Source: Actinomycetota bacterium (lineage in GTDB: Bacteria; Actinomycetota; Actinomycetes; Streptosporangiales; Streptosporangiaceae). From it: a DNA stretch of 7,082 nt. Each line of letters starts with the position of its first letter. Positions within the stretch are counted from its first letter, which is position 1. Made by a program: the position numbers and the translations under genes. The notes below the pieces were generated by a model that worked only from the letters and a program-made list of their open reading frames with translations, was not told the DNA's origin and did no database searches. Location of the stretch: positions 1 to 7,082 of the forward strand of contig QGUZ01000266.1 of assembly GCA_003242605.1 (NCBI GenBank), written 5' to 3'. Shown here piece by piece: positions 4,549 through 7,082 of this stretch.

Positions 4549-7082
4549 TCAGTCCGGTACGGCGGCCTGGATGGGGGTGGCGGTGCCGGAGATGATGAGC
4601 AGGCCGCGGCCGGTGGGGCCGCCCACGGCCCCGCGGGGGAGGCGGACGGAGAACAGGTCGCCGTCGGCGGGGCTCTGCACCGACAGCAGGAGGCCGGTGC
4701 GGGACTTGCGGGCCTCGGCGACGAAGCCCCGGTAGGCGGTGGCGAGGTCCCCCGTCGTGCCCGCGATGAGCAGGCCGTGTTCCTCGTCCCGGCCGGTGCG
4801 GAGGATCTCCTCCAAGGCCATGCCGGCGGACGTGTCGGGGGAGACGAGCTCGGCGTCGTCGACGAGGACGACGTACCGGGCCTGATCCGCCACCAGGGCG
4901 GAGAGCGGCTCCTCCGGTGAGCCGTCCAGCGGTCGGCCGCCGCCGTCGAGGACCGCGAGCACGCCCGGGGCGCCGGCGAGATCGCGCAGCGGGCTGCGGC
5001 GCGGGGTCACGATGAGCACCGGGACGTCGCGGGACAGCAGCGAGCGGGCGGCGGTGACGAGTGTGGACGAGCGGCCGGAGCGCGGCGGACCGGCGACGAT
5101 CGCCGCGGGGCCCTGGGCCAGCAGATCGATGCCGAGCGGGGCGAGCGCGTCCCCGCCCGCGCCGAGCAGCGCCCACAGCGGCGACGGCGGCGTGAACTCA
5201 GGGTCGAGGTCTCGCACCTGCGACGCGGTGATACGCATCGGCAGGGCGTCGACGCGCAGCGGCGGGTTCGGATTCGGGCCCCAGCGCTCGGCGGCCTTGC
5301 GCGCCAGCGCCTGAAGCTCGGCCACCTGCGCGGGCCCCGCGGGGTCCGGGCAGAGCAGGGCGATCTGGCTCTCCACCACGCCGTGCTCGGCCGGGGCGAG
5401 CGCGCGGCCGGGCGGAATCGACGACGGCAGGTTCTTGGTCGGCAGCCCGGCGAGCCCGTAGTCGGTCGGGTCGGAGAGGCGCAGCACGAGCTTGTCGTCG
5501 AACACCGTGGAGATCTGCCCGAGCAGGCCGGACCGGTCGGAGGTCATCACGGCGCGCAGCCCCACCGCGGGCCCCTCGCGCAGCAGCTGCATGATCGCCT
5601 CGATCAGCCTGCCGTAGTCGTACTGCTCGAAGGCGGCGACGAAGCCCTCCCAGCGGTCGAGCATGAGCACCAGCCACGGCATGTGCTCGACGGGCCTGCC
5701 GCCGTGGCCGGCGCCGCCTGAGGCGCGTGCGGCGGCCCGCGCCTCGGCGAGGGAGGCGTAGCCCGCCTCGGCGAGGACCCGCTGGCGCCGGGCGACCTCG
5801 GCGCGCAGGCGGCCGAGCAGGCGCTCCACCCGGTCGATCTGGTCCCGGGTGACCACGGCCCCGCAGTGCGGCATCGCGACGAGCGGGAGCAGTGCGCCCG
5901 AGCCGCAGTCGATCGCGTGCAGGTGGACGTCGGCCGGAGAGGCGTTCGCCGCGATCGACCCGGCGATCGTGCGCAGCGCCGTCGACCTGCCGGTGCGGGA
6001 CGTGCCTGCGATGAGCAGGTGGCCGCCGTGGACCAGGTCGAGGACGAGCGGGCGGCGCGACTGCGCCCAGGGCAGGTCGGTGAGCCCGAAGGGCAGCGGC
6101 GGCACCTCCCCGTCCGGGCGGCCGGGGACGTGCAGCGCGAGCTCGGGGGTCCCGCCGAGCACGACGGTGTCGGGCAGCGGCGGCAGCCACGGGCTCGGCT
6201 GGGCGGGAATCCCCTCCTCCCGCGCGGCCTCCCGGATGGCGTCGACGAGCAGGGACAGGTCGGTCTCCTCGACGTCCTCCCGGACCGGGCCCCCGAGCCG
6301 CACCGGATGCCCGAGGGCCTGCCAGGACAGGTCCACCACGCGGGCCTTGCGCCGGTCCTGCCGGCCGGGGGCGCGGCCGCCGACCCGGGCGGCCTGGACG
6401 GCCACCGGGGCGCCCGCGCCCGACTTCACATAACAGCGGCCGGGCAGCGACTTGGGGATGTGCGCCGCCTCCGGCCCGTCGATGACGTCGGAGGACTCGG
6501 TCGTGTCCGTCACCCGGAGCGCGATCCGCAGCGAGGTGTTCGCCTGGATGTCGGCGGTCACCACGCCCTGCGGCCGCTGGGTCGCGAGGATGAGGTGGAT
6601 GCCGAGCGAGCGTCCGCGCCGCGCGATGTCCACCAGGCCTTCCACGAAGTCCGGGAGCTCGGCCACGAGCGCCGCGAACTCGTCGATGATCAGCACCAGC
6701 CTCGGCAGCGGCTCCAGCGCCGCCGCGCCCACCCCCGCGGCGGGCTCCGCCGTGGCGGGCCGCGTCCCCGAGCCCCCGGCGAGAAGGCCCGGCCCGCCCG
6801 GGGCCGCCGTGGCGACGTGCGCCGCGGCCGCAGCCGCCCCCGGTCCGTCGGCCACCGTCCCGGTCACGCCGAGCCCGGCCGCTCCGTGGCCGAGCGTCCC
6901 GTTCGCGGCCCTCGCCCGGGCGTCCACCGCGGGCACGACCGGCGCGGCACCAGCGGACACGGCACCTGCCGCCAGGGGAGAGGCGGACGGAGACGCGGCG
7001 GAGGGGCGCCCCGCGCGGGCCCGGCCGGCGGGCATGCCCCGCCCGCGCCCGCGCCCCGCCTCGCCCGAACGGGCCCGCCAGG
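4549..7082 (-). CDS. EccC/EssC-type FtsK/SpoIIIE ATPase of a type VII secretion system, partial (N-terminus outside window)
   Basis: The motor of a WXG100 export machine, a membrane-anchored multi-ATPase protein. The frame stays open through the right edge, and the visible part starts after the first Walker A, so ATG 7035 is not the true start. Numbering from that Met: residues 1-108 are Ala/Gly/Pro-rich low complexity. Domain 1 follows, with Walker B LVLIIDEF (113-120), ATQRP (151-155) and the typical SLRIALRVTDTTESSDVIDGPEAAHIPKSLPGR-type segment split over 168-200. Domain 2 (about 315-570) has the P-loop GTSRTGRST (344-352) and LVLMLD (455-460). Domain 3 (about 630-828) has GPPRSGRSS (649-657) and VVLVDD (722-727). 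Domains 2 and 3 carry Arg where Walker A normally has Lys, and domain 2 lacks the catalytic Glu after its Asp, so they are probably regulatory or substrate-binding; domain 1 keeps DE. It converges on the WXG100 gene. An FHA-FtsK variant is possible, but its N-terminus is not visible. Confidence 0.93.
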   Translation of the reverse strand, partial: WRARSGEAGRGRGRGMPAGRARAGRPSAASPSASPLAAGAVSAGAAPVVPAVDARARAANGTLGHGAAGLGVTGTVADGPGAAAAAAHVATAAPGGPGLLAGGSGTRPATAEPAAGVGAAALEPLPRLVLIIDEFAALVAELPDFVEGLVDIARRGRSLGIHLILATQRPQGVVTADIQANTSLRIALRVTDTTESSDVIDGPEAAHIPKSLPGRCYVKSGAGAPVAVQAARVGGRAPGRQDRRKARVVDLSWQALGHPVRLGGPVREDVEETDLSLLVDAIREAAREEGIPAQPSPWLPPLPDTVVLGGTPELALHVPGRPDGEVPPLPFGLTDLPWAQSRRPLVLDLVHGGHLLIAGTSRTGRSTALRTIAGSIAANASPADVHLHAIDCGSGALLPLVAMPHCGAVVTRDQIDRVERLLGRLRAEVARRQRVLAEAGYASLAEARAAARASGGAGHGGRPVEHMPWLVLMLDRWEGFVAAFEQYDYGRLIEAIMQLLREGPAVGLRAVMTSDRSGLLGQISTVFDDKLVLRLSDPTDYGLAGLPTKNLPSSIPPGRALAPAEHGVVESQIALLCPDPAGPAQVAELQALARKAAERWGPNPNPPLRVDALPMRITASQVRDLDPEFTPPSPLWALLGAGGDALAPLGIDLLAQGPAAIVAGPPRSGRSSTLVTAARSLLSRDVPVLIVTPRRSPLRDLAGAPGVLAVLDGGGRPLDGSPEEPLSALVADQARYVVLVDDAELVSPDTSAGMALEEILRTGRDEEHGLLIAGTTGDLATAYRGFVAEARKSRTGLLLSVQSPADGDLFSVRLPRGAVGGPTGRGLLIISGTATPIQAAVPD
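6712..7082 (-). other. Low-complexity Ala/Gly/Pro insertion just before Walker B of ATPase domain 1
   Basis: At least 108 residues (more, since the frame continues past the edge with GRGRGRG and Arg/Gly-rich sequence) of Ala, Gly, Pro, Ser and Val without predicted structure. They end directly at LPRLVLIIDEF. In the FtsK fold this is the Walker A to Walker B interval, normally a compact domain, so the segment must loop out of domain 1. Confidence 0.6.

Overview
The window is very GC-rich, with GC-biased third codon positions and an overall gene style typical of Actinomycetota. Streptosporangiales-like actinomycetes are my best guess, but that is inference. The content is a piece of a type VII (ESX/WXG100) secretion neighbourhood: two small WXG-type helical-hairpin proteins, an EspG-like protein, a large putative secreted or membrane-active protein, a small three-helix membrane protein, and the C-terminal two thirds of an EccC/EssC-type FtsK/SpoIIIE ATPase that runs off the right edge.

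Layout. On the minus strand from 2700 down to 53 lies a tight three-gene operon: a 485-aa protein whose C-terminus is built of 11-residue amphipathic repeats, a 274-aa EspG-like protein, and a 112-aa protein of unknown function coupled to it by an ATGA overlap. Divergent from it, across only 41 bp holding a perfect 13-bp palindrome, are a 91-aa WXG-motif protein and a 105-aa membrane protein (2742-3415). A 613-bp non-coding stretch follows (3416-4028). It contains three copies of a 51-52 bp repeat at a 161-162 bp period, then a promoter-like, palindrome-bearing region leading into a canonical 90-aa WXG100 protein (4029-4301). That gene ends at a textbook intrinsic terminator (4320-4355). Converging on it from the right is the ATPase gene (4549 to beyond 7082, minus strand).

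How the genes may work together (inference from family knowledge): the ATPase would be the motor that recognises WXG100 dimers and their cargo. The 4029 WXG100 protein is a likely substrate or co-substrate. The divergent module (WXG protein, 485-aa protein, EspG-like protein, 112-aa protein) looks like a dedicated substrate set, with EspG as cytosolic chaperone. The 485-aa protein is the most interesting candidate effector because its C-terminal part has a glycine-rich hydrophobic stretch followed by five 11-residue amphipathic units. No nuclease, protease or classical toxin domain is recognisable, so an effector role is unproven. No other core ESX genes (eccB, eccD, eccE, mycP) are visible in this window.
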